From Salinirubrum litoreum (GTDB taxonomy: Archaea > Halobacteriota > Halobacteria > Halobacteriales > Haloferacaceae): a DNA stretch of 64,000 nucleotides. Both the position numbers and the translations under genes were made by a program. Where the stretch lies: the NCBI RefSeq assembly GCF_020567425.1, contig NZ_JAJCVJ010000001.1:1054001-1118000 (forward strand). Direction: 5' to 3'. Of this stretch, positions 7,846-16,928 are shown piece by piece. Every line of letters starts with the position of its first letter. The stretch's first letter is position 1. Below the pieces are notes generated by a model. The model was not told the origin of the DNA. It searched no databases and saw nothing but the letters and a program-made list of their open reading frames with translations.

Positions 7846-9165
7846 CTACCCTTCGATGGTGCCCGTCTGGGTGTACTCGTGGTCCTCGACGGTGAGGATC
7901 TGGAGGAAGCCGACCGGGTCACCGTTCTCGTCGAAGTCGATGGGACCCGAGACCCCCTCGTAGTTGATGTCGGCGGCCGACCCGTCCTCGCCGAGCACCT
8001 CCATCGCCTCGGCGAAGGTGAACACCTCCTCGCCGTCGGGCCGGGTCACGTCGCGGACCGTCTCCTGCAGTGCCGCGCCGGTGAACTCGTCGGCCGTGGC
8101 GATGGACAGCGCCGCCGTGACCACACAGTCGTAGGCGAACGCCGACCACGAGGTCGGTGCCTCGCCGTACTCCGACTCGAACTCGGAGGCGAAGTTCTGG
8201 TAGTTCTCCTGGTCGATGGCCGCCGAGGGCGTGACGATCTTCATGCCGTCGAGGCTCCCCTCCGGCGTGTTCGCGAGGACGTCCGGGCCGGCGACGGAGT
8301 CGGCGCCGTAGTACGTCGCCTCGTAGCCGTTCGAGAACGCCTCCTGTGCCATCGAGGTGAACTCCGGCTGGTAGGTGATGAACACCCAGGCGTCCGCTCC
8401 GGAGTTCGCCATCCCCGACACCGTCGAGGAGTACGACGACTGCCCCTGGTCGTGGGGCTGGTCGTAGGCGATCTCGCCGCCCCACTGGTCGCGGAACGTC
8501 TCCGCGAGCCCCTGTCCGTAGTCGTTGTTCACCCACGCCAGCGCGACGGAGTCGAACCCGTCCTCGCTGATGATGTTCGACAGTGCCGTCGACTGGGTGC
8601 TCCCGGTGGGCGACATCCGCAGCAGGCCCGGGAAGTTGGTGAGGTCCGGGCTGGTGGAGTTCTGACTCAGCTGTACCACGTCGGTTCCCTGGATGACCGA
8701 CTCGTAGATGGCGAGCGACACGCCGGAGCCGACGGCCCCGATCACGAACGGGACGCCGTCCTGGTTGACGAGTTTCTGTGCCGCAGAGACGCCCGACTGC
8801 GCCTGGCTCTCGGAGTCCTCCGAGATGATCTCCAGTTCGGCACCGTTGATGGTCGTCTCGTTGACCGCCGCGAGCGCGAGTTCCTTCCCCCGCTCGTTGC
8901 GCTGGCCGAACGCCGACAGCGACCCGGTGAGCGAGTTCACCATCCCGATCGTGTACGGGCCGCTCATCTCGTCTCCGCCGTCGTCCATCTCGGTCTCGGT
9001 GTCGGTGTCGCCGCCACCGCCGCCACCGCCGCCACCATCGGTCGGTGTGCTCGTCCCCTCGTCGTCGGTCGTACTCACACAGCCGGCGGTGAGCGCGACA
9101 CCGGCGACCCCGGTGCCCTTCAACAGCGTTCTCCTGTTCAGACGCGGTGTGTCATCAGATGTCAT
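7846..9165 (-). CDS. livK: ABC transporter substrate-binding lipoprotein, LivK type
   Basis: Start chosen at 9165 (MTSDDTPRLNRRTLLKGTG), giving 439 residues; upstream in-frame codons lack a signal. The N-terminus is a Tat lipoprotein signal (RR, then VALTAGC with the lipobox cysteine), followed by an unstructured linker of acidic residues and nine glycines, then a periplasmic-binding-protein type I fold (YTIGMVNSLTGSLSAFGQ). It should capture an amino acid or similar solute at the cell surface and deliver it to LivHMGF. First gene of the operon; an AT-rich promoter region lies at about 9187-9206. The gene is divergent from proline dehydrogenase, which suggests, without proof, amino-acid or proline uptake. 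Confidence 0.9.
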   Translation of the reverse strand: MTSDDTPRLNRRTLLKGTGVAGVALTAGCVSTTDDEGTSTPTDGGGGGGGGGDTDTETEMDDGGDEMSGPYTIGMVNSLTGSLSAFGQRNERGKELALAAVNETTINGAELEIISEDSESQAQSGVSAAQKLVNQDGVPFVIGAVGSGVSLAIYESVIQGTDVVQLSQNSTSPDLTNFPGLLRMSPTGSTQSTALSNIISEDGFDSVALAWVNNDYGQGLAETFRDQWGGEIAYDQPHDQGQSSYSSTVSGMANSGADAWVFITYQPEFTSMAQEAFSNGYEATYYGADSVAGPDVLANTPEGSLDGMKIVTPSAAIDQENYQNFASEFESEYGEAPTSWSAFAYDCVVTAALSIATADEFTGAALQETVRDVTRPDGEEVFTFAEAMEVLGEDGSAADINYEGVSGPIDFDENGDPVGFLQILTVEDHEYTQTGTIEG

Positions 9166-9186
9166 ATCGGCTACCGTGTCGTACCC

Positions 9187-9206
9187 TATAGCTACACCTA
9201 TATTTG
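9187..9206 (-). promoter_or_regulatory. Probable livK promoter with small inverted repeat
   Basis: The stretch TATAG-CTACAC-CTATA at 9187-9202 is a perfect 5-6-5 inverted repeat followed by TTTG, in an otherwise GC-rich divergent intergenic region (9166-9347). On the minus strand it provides a TATA-like box about 33-40 bp ahead of the livK ATG. Whether the repeat is an operator or simply the TATA element is undecided. Confidence 0.4.
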
Positions 9207-9347
9207 AACCCTCCCATGGTCGGTGCCGGTCGGCATCGGCAGACAGCACCGCTAAGACAGTCGCTGTCGGGCTTGATTACTGAACGATCTGCGTTCGAAT
9301 TTTTGGTCGGGTGCCTACTTAGGGGCAGTGGCGACACAGCACACGTC

Positions 9348-10175
9348 ATGCTTCCACCGATCGCGAACAACTTCGTCGCGGGGGAAGGTCCCGCGACCGC
9401 GCTCGACCACGTCCGAGGGCTGAACGCCGACGGCGTGGCGGGGATCCTCAACCTGCTCGGCGAACACTACGACGACCGCGCGGACGCGGACGCCGACACG
9501 CAGGCGTACGTCGACCTCGTCCGGGACCTCGCCGCCAGCGATCTGGACTGCTGTGTCTCTGTCAAGCCGAGTCAGATCGGTCTCGACCTCGGCGACGACG
9601 TGTTCCGCGAGAACCTCTCGCGGATCGTCGACGCGAGCGACACCTTCGTCTGGGTCGACATGGAGGACCACGAGACCGTGGACGTGACCCTCGACGCCTA
9701 CGAGGAACACGCTCGCGCGACCGACGGGAACGTCGGTCTCTGCGTCCAGGCGAACATGCGGCGGACCGACGAGGACCTCGAACGCCTCGCGGACCTGCCG
9801 GGGAAGGTACGCCTCGTGAAGGGCGCGTACGACCCGCCGAAGGAGATCGCCTACAAGGACAAGGCACGGGTCGACGAGGCCTACCGCGAGTATCTCGAAT
9901 ACATGTTCCGCGAGTTCGACGGCGGGATCGGCGTCGGGAGCCACGACCCGGCGATGATCGACTACGCCGCCGACCTCCACGAGGAGTACGGGACCGACTA
10001 CGAGGTCCAGATGCTGATGGGCGTCCGCGAGGAGGCGCAGGTCGACCTCGCGGCAAGCGGCGTCCCCGTCTACCAGTACGCACCCTACGGCGACAAGTGG
10101 CTCTCGTACTTCTACCGGCGGGTCCGGGAACGCAAGGAGAACGCGCTGTTCGCGCTCCGGGCCGTGCTGAGTTGA
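9348..10175 (+). CDS. Proline dehydrogenase
   Basis: The 275-residue protein has the PutA/ProDH barrel signatures: CVSVKPSQIGLDLG on an early strand, KVRLVKGAYDPPKEIAYKDK, EVQMLMGVREEAQ, and the late YAPYGDKWLSYFYRRVRERKEN, whose paired arginines bind the proline carboxylate. It oxidises L-proline to pyrroline-5-carboxylate with FAD. The length matches stand-alone ProDH enzymes. ATG at 9348 was chosen: the frame opens earlier but the homologous part begins MLPPIANNFVAGE. A TATA-like CCTACTTAGG sits at 9314-9323. An HTH_10 regulator and an aldehyde/P5C dehydrogenase follow, giving a full proline to glutamate route. Confidence 0.9.
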   Translation: MLPPIANNFVAGEGPATALDHVRGLNADGVAGILNLLGEHYDDRADADADTQAYVDLVRDLAASDLDCCVSVKPSQIGLDLGDDVFRENLSRIVDASDTFVWVDMEDHETVDVTLDAYEEHARATDGNVGLCVQANMRRTDEDLERLADLPGKVRLVKGAYDPPKEIAYKDKARVDEAYREYLEYMFREFDGGIGVGSHDPAMIDYAADLHEEYGTDYEVQMLMGVREEAQVDLAASGVPVYQYAPYGDKWLSYFYRRVRERKENALFALRAVLS

Positions 10176-10225
10176 GGCCGTGCCGTCTCGGCGGTCGGTG
10201 GAGGAGGTCCCCCCGCGTCTCACGA

Positions 10226-10936
10226 TCAGGGATCGAGTAGTTTCGCCTCGGCCTTCCGGAGGTGTTCGAGCAACGTCGTCTTCGACACGTCGAGGTCGTC
10301 TGCGAGTTCGCGGGTGGAGACGCCACGGGGCCACTCGTAGTAGCTCCGCGAGCGGGCGTGCTCGAACACGTCCCGCTGTGTCGGCGTCAGCGAGTCGAGT
10401 CGCTGTCCGCGCTCTCCGCGGTCGCGGTCGGAACTGGTGATCGACGCGATCGACACCTCCGCGTCGGCGTCTCGCCGTACCTCGTCGAGTGCGGGTTCGA
10501 TCTCCGAGCGGTCGCCGGCGAAACAGACCTGCCACTCCTCGCTCCCTCCCTCGATGCGGACCGGCGCACTGTGGACGAAGCCGTGTTCGAGCAGCGTCGG
10601 GCAGACCATGTCGTTCGGGTCGTACTCCAGGAAGAACTCCCGGACGACGTTGCCCGGCGCGTCCCGTGCCCGTCCGAACCGCTCCTGCAGTTCGAGCACC
10701 TCGCCGGCGTGTGGCGACTCGCTGATCGTCTGGATCAGCGCCTCGACCTCCTCGGTGCTGTCGCCGAACGCGGTGAACAGTCCGTTGACCGAGTGGGTCG
10801 CGGTCTTCGGTGTTCGGTAGATCGCGTGTGCCAGGACGCCCCCACCTACCTGTTCCGTCGATTCGATGGCCCAGCAGTCCGGATGCCACAGGTCCAGCGT
10901 CAACCGCGTTCCAGCCACGGTCTCTGTCTCGCTCAT
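10226..10936 (-). CDS. HTH_10 (bacterio-opsin-activator type) transcriptional regulator
   Basis: The 236-residue protein has an N-terminal sensor-like domain of about 170 residues with no clear cofactor motif and a C-terminal HTH_10 domain: LDSLTPTQRDVFEHARSR, then YYEWPRGVSTRELADDLDVS, then KTTLLEHLRKAEAKLL. This family is typical of haloarchaea. It lies between proline dehydrogenase and P5C dehydrogenase, convergent with the first and divergent from the second, so it is a likely local regulator of proline catabolism. Effector unknown. Confidence 0.85.
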   Translation of the reverse strand: MSETETVAGTRLTLDLWHPDCWAIESTEQVGGGVLAHAIYRTPKTATHSVNGLFTAFGDSTEEVEALIQTISESPHAGEVLELQERFGRARDAPGNVVREFFLEYDPNDMVCPTLLEHGFVHSAPVRIEGGSEEWQVCFAGDRSEIEPALDEVRRDADAEVSIASITSSDRDRGERGQRLDSLTPTQRDVFEHARSRSYYEWPRGVSTRELADDLDVSKTTLLEHLRKAEAKLLDP

Positions 10937-11041
10937 CGACTATCTCATTCGTGCGCGCCGATTTGTATGTGACGCTCTCACACGCGCCGTCCCGACCATG
11001 GTCGGGGCAGGTGCTTCGATGGGTGCCGAGAATCCACACGT

Positions 11042-12562
11042 ATGGCCGAGGCCTACAAGCACTACGTAGACGGCGAGTGGACGACTGGACACGGCGAGGA
11101 GACGTTCGAGAGCGTGAACCCGGCGACGGGCGAGACGCTCGGGGAGTTCCACCGGGGAACCACCGAGGACATCGAGCACGCCCTCGGAGTGGCAGACGAC
11201 GCTTACGACGAGTGGCGCGGACTGTCGTACATCGACCGCGCAGAGTACCTGTGGGACATCTACCACGAACTGCGCGACCGGACCGACGAACTCGGCGAGG
11301 TCGTCACGAAAGAGTGCGGCAAGGAGATCAGCGAGGGGAAAGCCGACGTGGTCGAAGCGGCGCACATGGTCGAGTGGGCCGCCGGCAACGCTCGGCATCC
11401 ACACGGTGACATCGTGCCGAGCGAGATTCCGAGCAAGGACGCGTACATGCGGCGGAAACCGCGCGGTGTCGTGGGTTGTATCACGCCGTGGAACTTCCCC
11501 GTCGCCATCCCCTTCTGGCACATGGCCGTCGCGCTCGTCGAGGGGAACACGGTCGTCTGGAAACCTGCAGAGCAGACGCCGTGGTGCGGCCAGATCATCG
11601 CCGAGATGTTCGAGGACGCCGGGATTCCCGACGGCGTGTTCAACATGGTCCACGGCTTCGGTGACGCCGGCGCACAGATCGTCGAAGACGACCGCACCGA
11701 CACGGTCCTGTTCACGGGATCGGCCGAGGTCGGCCACGAAGTCGCCCAGAAAGTCGCCCAAGACCCGGGCAAGCTCGCCGCCTGCGAGATGGGTGGGAAG
11801 AACGGTATCGTCGTCACCGAGAAGGCGGACCTCGATACTGCAGTCCACGCTGCGGTCATGTCCTCGTTCAAGACCACTGGACAGCGGTGTGTCTCCTCGG
11901 AACGCCTGATCGTCCACGAAGACGTCTACGACGAGTTCAAAACACGCTACGTCGATCTGGCCGAGGACGTCGCTGTCGGCGACCCACTGGACGACTCGAC
12001 GTTCATGGGGCCACTCATCGAACCCGGCCACGTCGAGAAAGTGACCGGCTACAACGAGTTGGCGAAAGACGAAGACGTGAACGTGCTGGTCGACCGGACG
12101 GAGTTGGACGGCGAGGAGATCCCCGAGGGTCACGAGGAGGGCAACTGGGTCGGGCCGTTCGTCTACGAGGCCGACGCACACGCACCCCTGCGCTGTACCC
12201 ACGAGGAGGTCTTCGGTCCGCACGTCGCGCTTCTCGAATACTCGGGTGACATCGAGGAAGCGGTCGAGATTCACAACGACACGGACTACGGTCTCGCGGG
12301 CGCGATCATCTCCGAGGATTACCGCCAGATCAACTACTACCGCGACCACGCCGAGGTCGGCCTCGCGTACGCCAACCTGCCGTGCATCGGCGCGGAGGTC
12401 CAGTTGCCCTTCGGCGGTGTGAAGAAGTCCGGCAACGGCTACCCCTCCGCGCGTGAAGTGATCGAAGCCGTCACCGAGCGGACCGCCTGGACGCTCAACA
12501 ACTCCTACGACATCGAGATGGCACAGGGGCTGTCCGCCGACATCAAGACCGACGACGAGTAA
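11042..12562 (+). CDS. Aldehyde dehydrogenase, probably L-glutamate gamma-semialdehyde (P5C) dehydrogenase
   Basis: The 506-residue protein is a standard NAD(P)+-dependent ALDH: PRGVVGCITPWNFPVAIP, VVWKPAEQTP, FTGSAEVG cofactor loop, general base Glu249 in CEMGGKN and catalytic Cys283 in TTGQRCVSSER, then EEVFGPHVAL and PFGGVKKSGNG. The substrate assignment to P5C rests on the nearby proline dehydrogenase and HTH_10 regulator; the sequence alone fits a broader aldehyde dehydrogenase class. The ATG at 11042 opens the protein MAEAYKHYVDGEW, a natural ALDH N-terminus. Confidence 0.88.
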   Translation: MAEAYKHYVDGEWTTGHGEETFESVNPATGETLGEFHRGTTEDIEHALGVADDAYDEWRGLSYIDRAEYLWDIYHELRDRTDELGEVVTKECGKEISEGKADVVEAAHMVEWAAGNARHPHGDIVPSEIPSKDAYMRRKPRGVVGCITPWNFPVAIPFWHMAVALVEGNTVVWKPAEQTPWCGQIIAEMFEDAGIPDGVFNMVHGFGDAGAQIVEDDRTDTVLFTGSAEVGHEVAQKVAQDPGKLAACEMGGKNGIVVTEKADLDTAVHAAVMSSFKTTGQRCVSSERLIVHEDVYDEFKTRYVDLAEDVAVGDPLDDSTFMGPLIEPGHVEKVTGYNELAKDEDVNVLVDRTELDGEEIPEGHEEGNWVGPFVYEADAHAPLRCTHEEVFGPHVALLEYSGDIEEAVEIHNDTDYGLAGAIISEDYRQINYYRDHAEVGLAYANLPCIGAEVQLPFGGVKKSGNGYPSAREVIEAVTERTAWTLNNSYDIEMAQGLSADIKTDDE

Positions 12563-12739
12563 CAAGCAACCTCTCGGTACACCGTCCTCCCCGTCTCTCG
12601 GGTCTCACTGGCTGCCGGTCGCCTCCCGTCCACTTTCTGCACCGACTCGACCGAACCGCCGCTGCCGCTGGGTTCAAGCGTCTCGGGGGCCAGGAAGAAA
12701 CAACGACGACCGTCGCTTCCGGGCGACGGAGGACCGACG

Positions 12740-14287
12740 ATGCACACACAGCGCGACGCCGTGGCGGTCGAGACGACCAGCGACGCCTTCGAGCGAGTGG
12801 CGGCCGAGGTCACACCCGGTACCCGCGTCCCGGTCGAGATCCGGATCGAGGTCGCCGACCCGTGGGACGCCTACCGGCGCGCCCGCACCGACGAGGGCGG
12901 CGTCTACTTCGAGACGACCGGCGGCCAGCCGGGGTGGAGCTACTTCGCCACCGAACCGGTCGTCCGCCACACGGTCGAGTCGGACGAGGTCGACGACGAC
13001 GTCGTGGACAGCGGGACGGGCGTCGAGACCGGCCCGAGCCTCGACAGACTCACCGAGTGGGTCGACGGCGAGTCGCTCGCGCGCGGCGACTGCGACGTGC
13101 CGTACCCCTGTGGCTTCTTCGGGTGGTTCTCCTACGACATGGTGCGGGAGTTCGAGGACATCCCGGACACGACCACCGACGACCGCGGACTGCCCCGCCT
13201 CCAGATGGACTTCTACGACCGTGTCGCGGCGTGGGAGGAACCGCGCGGCGACGGGCCGACGACGCTCCGTGTCGTCGCCTGTCCGGTCGTCGGCGACGGT
13301 CCCGACGCGGTGGCGTCGGCCTACGACGCCGGCAAAGCGTCCGTGCTCGACTTCGTAGACGCGATGCAGACCGGCGAGCACGCGGTCGAGAGCGGCGAGT
13401 TCGACCGCGACCGCTACCGGGTCGAGAGTTCGACGACGAGAGCAGAGTACGCCGATCGCGTCCGCGCCGTCAAACAGTACATCTACGACGGCGACACGTT
13501 CCAGGCGAACATCTCTCAGCGCCTGGAGACCGACGTACCGCTCCACCCGGTCGAAGTGTACGACGCCCTCCGGCGGGGGAATCCGGCACCGTACTCCGCG
13601 TTGCTGGAGTTCCCCAGCGTCGACCTCGTGTCGGCGAGTCCGGAACTCCTGCTCCACCGCGAGGGCGACCACCTCGTCACCGAACCCATCGCGGGCACCC
13701 GACCGCGCGGCGAGACCGACGAGGAGGACCAGCGGTTGGAAGCCGAGATTCGCGACAGCGAGAAGGAGCGTGCAGAACACGCGATGCTCGTCGACCTCGA
13801 GCGGAACGACCTCGGGAAGGTCTCCGAGTACGGGAGCGTCGAAGTCTCGGAGTACCGGCGGATCGACCGCTACTCCGAGGTGATGCATCTCGTCTCGAAG
13901 GTCGTCGGTCGACTCCGCCCCGACAAGGATATCGGCGACGCAATCGCGGCGGTGTTCCCCGGCGGGACGATCACCGGCGCGCCGAAACCCCGGACGATGG
14001 AGATCATCGACGAACTCGAATCGACGCGTCGGGGGCCGTACACCGGCGCGATCGGCATCGTCGGCGTGGACGACCGCGCTACGCTGTCGATGACGATCCG
14101 GACGCTGACCCGACGCCACGGGACCTACGCGCTCCGGATCGGCGGCGGGGTCGTCCACGACTCCGATCCGGTCGCGGAATACGCCGAGACGCTCGACAAG
14201 GGCCGGGCGCTGGTGACGGCACTGGACACCGCACTCGACGGCCGCGCCGAGTTGGAGATGGAAGACGCCAGCAGGAGGGACCTGTGA
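12740..14287 (+). CDS. pabB: Aminodeoxychorismate synthase component I (PabB; TrpE/PabB family)
   Basis: The 515-residue chorismate-utilising enzyme shows AVKQYIYDGDTFQANISQRL, PAPYSALLEF, SPELLLHREGD, the PIAGTRPRG motif, ERAEHAMLVDLERNDLGKV and FPGGTITGAPKPRTMEIIDELE, all landmarks of the TrpE/PabB/MenF fold. It converts chorismate, with ammonia from its glutaminase partner, to aminodeoxychorismate (PabB) or anthranilate (TrpE). The immediate presence of pabA and a class IV aminotransferase/lyase (pabC) favours the p-aminobenzoate/folate-type pathway over tryptophan. Its TGA shares one base with the ATG of pabA. Confidence 0.85.
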   Translation: MHTQRDAVAVETTSDAFERVAAEVTPGTRVPVEIRIEVADPWDAYRRARTDEGGVYFETTGGQPGWSYFATEPVVRHTVESDEVDDDVVDSGTGVETGPSLDRLTEWVDGESLARGDCDVPYPCGFFGWFSYDMVREFEDIPDTTTDDRGLPRLQMDFYDRVAAWEEPRGDGPTTLRVVACPVVGDGPDAVASAYDAGKASVLDFVDAMQTGEHAVESGEFDRDRYRVESSTTRAEYADRVRAVKQYIYDGDTFQANISQRLETDVPLHPVEVYDALRRGNPAPYSALLEFPSVDLVSASPELLLHREGDHLVTEPIAGTRPRGETDEEDQRLEAEIRDSEKERAEHAMLVDLERNDLGKVSEYGSVEVSEYRRIDRYSEVMHLVSKVVGRLRPDKDIGDAIAAVFPGGTITGAPKPRTMEIIDELESTRRGPYTGAIGIVGVDDRATLSMTIRTLTRRHGTYALRIGGGVVHDSDPVAEYAETLDKGRALVTALDTALDGRAELEMEDASRRDL

Positions 14288-14916
14288 TGACCAGAGACAG
14301 CCAGCAGATGGACGACACACACGCGACCGACAGCCTCACCCAGATTCTGATCATCGACAACTACGACTCGTTCTCGTACAACCTGTTCCAGTACGTCGGC
14401 GAACAGGCAGACGAGGTGATCGTCCGCCGGAACGACGCGGTGGACGTCGCCGGCGTCAGAGAGATCGACCCGGACGGGATCGTCGTCTCGCCCGGTCCCG
14501 GCACGCCACAGGACGCGGGCGTCTCGATGCCGATCTTCGCCGAACTCGACTACCCGACGCTCGGCGTCTGTCTCGGCCACCAGGCACTGTGTGCGGTCCA
14601 CGGCGCGACCGTGACGAACGCGCCGGAGGTCGTCCACGGGAAACCCTCGCCCGTGATCCACGACGGCGAGGGCGTCCTCGCCGGTGTGCCGAAGCGGTTC
14701 GAGGTCGGGCGCTACCACTCACTGGCCGCAGTACGGGAGACGATCCCGGACTGCCTGCAGGAGACGGCGTGGACCGACGACGGTCGGGACGTGCTGATGG
14801 GCGTCCGGCACCGCGAGAAGCCACACTTCGGGGTCCAGTTCCACCCCGAGAGCATCCTCACGCCCGCCGGCTTCGACCTGACGGGCAACTTCGTAGAGAG
14901 ATGCAGTTCCACGTGA
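14287..14916 (+). CDS. pabA: Aminodeoxychorismate synthase glutaminase subunit (PabA)
   Basis: The 209-residue class I glutamine amidotransferase begins with a 19-residue tail then ILIIDNYDSFSYNLFQYVG. The catalytic triad is visible: Cys95 in GVCLGHQ, His186 and Glu188 in FHPES. It hydrolyses glutamine and channels ammonia to PabB. TrpG glutaminases look the same, and some organisms share one subunit; operon position supports PabA. The gene starts inside the stop codon of pabB and overlaps pabC by 16 bp, so equimolar synthesis by translational coupling is likely. Confidence 0.87.
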   Translation: MTRDSQQMDDTHATDSLTQILIIDNYDSFSYNLFQYVGEQADEVIVRRNDAVDVAGVREIDPDGIVVSPGPGTPQDAGVSMPIFAELDYPTLGVCLGHQALCAVHGATVTNAPEVVHGKPSPVIHDGEGVLAGVPKRFEVGRYHSLAAVRETIPDCLQETAWTDDGRDVLMGVRHREKPHFGVQFHPESILTPAGFDLTGNFVERCSST

Positions 14917-15779
14917 ACGGCGAGGTGGTCCCGGCAGCCGAGGCCACCGTCTCGGTCCGTGATCGCGGGTTCATGTACGGGGACGCGGTCTTCGAGACGA
15001 TGCGGGCCTACGCCGGCGTCCCGTTCCGGTGGGACGCCCACGCCGAGCGACTGGCGAACTCCTGTGACTTGCTCGCCATCGACCACGACCTGACCGACGC
15101 CGACCTCCGGAACCGCGTCGACGAGACGCTCGCCGCGAACGACCTCCGGGAGGCTTACGTCAAACTCTCGATCACGCGCGGGGTACAACCCGGAAAGCTG
15201 ACCCCGGACCCCGTGGACGACCCGGGCGTCGTGGTGATGGTCTCGGAACTCCCGCGCGGCGGCACCGCCGGTGAGGAGGTCTGGGACGACCCGGTGACCG
15301 CCGAGTTCGTGGACGTAGAGCGCGTCCCCGACGCGGCCATCCCGGCACGCGCGAAGACGCACAACTACCTGAACGGGATTCTCGCCCGCCTCGCGTCGAA
15401 CGCCGACACCGCACTCATGCTCGACGGCGACGGGTACCTCGCGGAGGCGGCGACGAGCAACTGTTTCTTCGTCCGGGACGGGACGCTCCACACCCCCTCG
15501 CTCGACGGACCGATCCTGCCGGGGATCACCCACCAGACGGTCCTCGAACTCGCAGCCGACGAGGGAATCCCGACCGAGACCGGCCGGTACCGCCCCGACG
15601 ACCTCCGGGGAGCGGACGAGGCGTTTCTGACGAACTCCACGTGGGAGGTCAGACCGACGACGACGATCGACGGTCGGCGACTGACCGACGACGCTGGACC
15701 GATCACCGAGGCGCTGATGGGCGCCTACGACCGTCGAGTGGACCGCGAGCACTACGACCGACGACCCCGCGACGATTGA
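14901..15779 (+). CDS. pabC: Aminodeoxychorismate lyase / class IV aminotransferase (PabC)
   Basis: This 292-residue PLP enzyme has the fold-type IV pattern: VSVRDRGFMYGDAVFETMRA at the N-terminus, Lys152 in ARAKTHNYLNGILAR as the probable Schiff-base lysine, and LAEAATSNCFFV plus LPGITHQTVLELA downstream. In this context it would release pyruvate from aminodeoxychorismate to give p-aminobenzoate. A branched-chain or D-amino-acid aminotransferase cannot be excluded by sequence. ATG at 14901 was chosen because it begins exactly at the conserved MQFHVNGEVV start; it overlaps pabA by 16 bp. Confidence 0.85.
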   Translation: MQFHVNGEVVPAAEATVSVRDRGFMYGDAVFETMRAYAGVPFRWDAHAERLANSCDLLAIDHDLTDADLRNRVDETLAANDLREAYVKLSITRGVQPGKLTPDPVDDPGVVVMVSELPRGGTAGEEVWDDPVTAEFVDVERVPDAAIPARAKTHNYLNGILARLASNADTALMLDGDGYLAEAATSNCFFVRDGTLHTPSLDGPILPGITHQTVLELAADEGIPTETGRYRPDDLRGADEAFLTNSTWEVRPTTTIDGRRLTDDAGPITEALMGAYDRRVDREHYDRRPRDD

Positions 15780-15844
15780 TCGGGCGACGTTTCGCCGGGA
15801 CGACACGCCGGGAGAACTTTGCCGGACCGCGACGTGTGGCCGGT

Positions 15845-16909
15845 ATGACCCTCGCAAGCGACCTCACGGACCTCACAGCACGCGACTGGGAGACCGGGCC
15901 AGAGGGCGTCGTCCGGTTCGCGGTCGTCGGACTCGGCGGCTTCGCGCGGAACGCCGCACTGCCCGCACTCGTGGAGGCCGACTACTGCGAACCGACCGTG
16001 GTGGTCAGTGGCTCCGCCGAGAAAGCAGACCGGATCGCGGCGGAGTTCGACGCCGACCACGGCCTGACCTACGAGGCCTACGCCGACGGCGCGGCCCGGG
16101 ACGCCTACGACGCGGTGTACGTCGTCACGCCGAACGCGCTCCACCTCCCGCACGTCGAGACTGCCTGCGAGTTCGGGAAGGGGATCCTCTGTGAGAAACC
16201 GCTGGAGGCGACCCCGGACCGCGCCGAGGCAGTCGTCTCGGCCTGCGAGACGGCCGGCGTCCCGCTGATGACCGCCTACCGGATGCAGACCGACCCGGTC
16301 GTGCGCCGACTCCGCGAACTGGTCCGGTCCGGCGGCATCGGCGACCCGATCCAACTGCACGGCGGCTTCTCCATCGACGTCCTCGGCGGGAGTCGCGGGC
16401 CGGACCAGTGGCGACTCGACCGGGACCTCGCGGGCGGCGGCGCGCTGATGGACGTCGGCGTCTACCCGCTGAACACCGCGCGGTTCCTGCTCGACGGCGA
16501 TCCGACCGCCGTCGCCGGGACGACCAGTGGTGACGGTCCCTTCGCCGACGTGGACGAGTCGGTCGCGTTCCAACTCCGGTTCCCGGAGGACGTGACGGCC
16601 TCGTTCACCGCCGGGTTCTCCGGCGACGGCGAGCGGTTCCTGACGATCCGGGGGAGCGAGGGCACCGTCGAACTCCGGAACGCCTTCAGCGTCGGCGGGG
16701 AGCGCCGGGTTCGGGTTCGGCGCGACGACGGCGAGATCGACCTGACCGGCCCCGGAACCGACGAGGTGCGCGAGGAGTTCGACTACTTCGCCGACGCCGT
16801 GCTGTCGGGGTGGGATATCGGCCCCGACGGGCAGGACGGCCTGACCGACGTGCGGGCGATGCAGGGAGTGTACGAGTCGGCAGCGAGCGACGAGTGGGTC
16901 GAGTTGTGA
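15845..16909 (+). CDS. gfo6: Gfo/Idh/MocA oxidoreductase, D-xylose 1-dehydrogenase (Gfo6)-like
   Basis: The 354-residue protein has an N-terminal Rossmann motif (FAVVGLGGFARNAALPAL), the family catalytic ILCEKPLEAT with its lysine, and a C-terminal beta-sheet domain with GGGALMDVGVYPLNTARFLL. The DWETGPEGVVRFAVVG start and VTPNALHLPHVETA stretch are close to haloarchaeal NADP-dependent D-xylose 1-dehydrogenases as I recall them. No other pentose-pathway gene is in the window, so the substrate could be another sugar. It stands alone, 65 bp after pabC. Confidence 0.75.
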   Translation: MTLASDLTDLTARDWETGPEGVVRFAVVGLGGFARNAALPALVEADYCEPTVVVSGSAEKADRIAAEFDADHGLTYEAYADGAARDAYDAVYVVTPNALHLPHVETACEFGKGILCEKPLEATPDRAEAVVSACETAGVPLMTAYRMQTDPVVRRLRELVRSGGIGDPIQLHGGFSIDVLGGSRGPDQWRLDRDLAGGGALMDVGVYPLNTARFLLDGDPTAVAGTTSGDGPFADVDESVAFQLRFPEDVTASFTAGFSGDGERFLTIRGSEGTVELRNAFSVGGERRVRVRRDDGEIDLTGPGTDEVREEFDYFADAVLSGWDIGPDGQDGLTDVRAMQGVYESAASDEWVEL

Positions 16910-16928
16910 CACCGAACAGACCGCGAGT

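Noticed and set aside
9314-9323. CCTACTTAGG before proline dehydrogenase as a second iron box
   Set aside because: The half-sites are only 4 bp with a 2-bp spacer, unlike the 6-4-6 palindrome at 670; better read as a TATA-like element.
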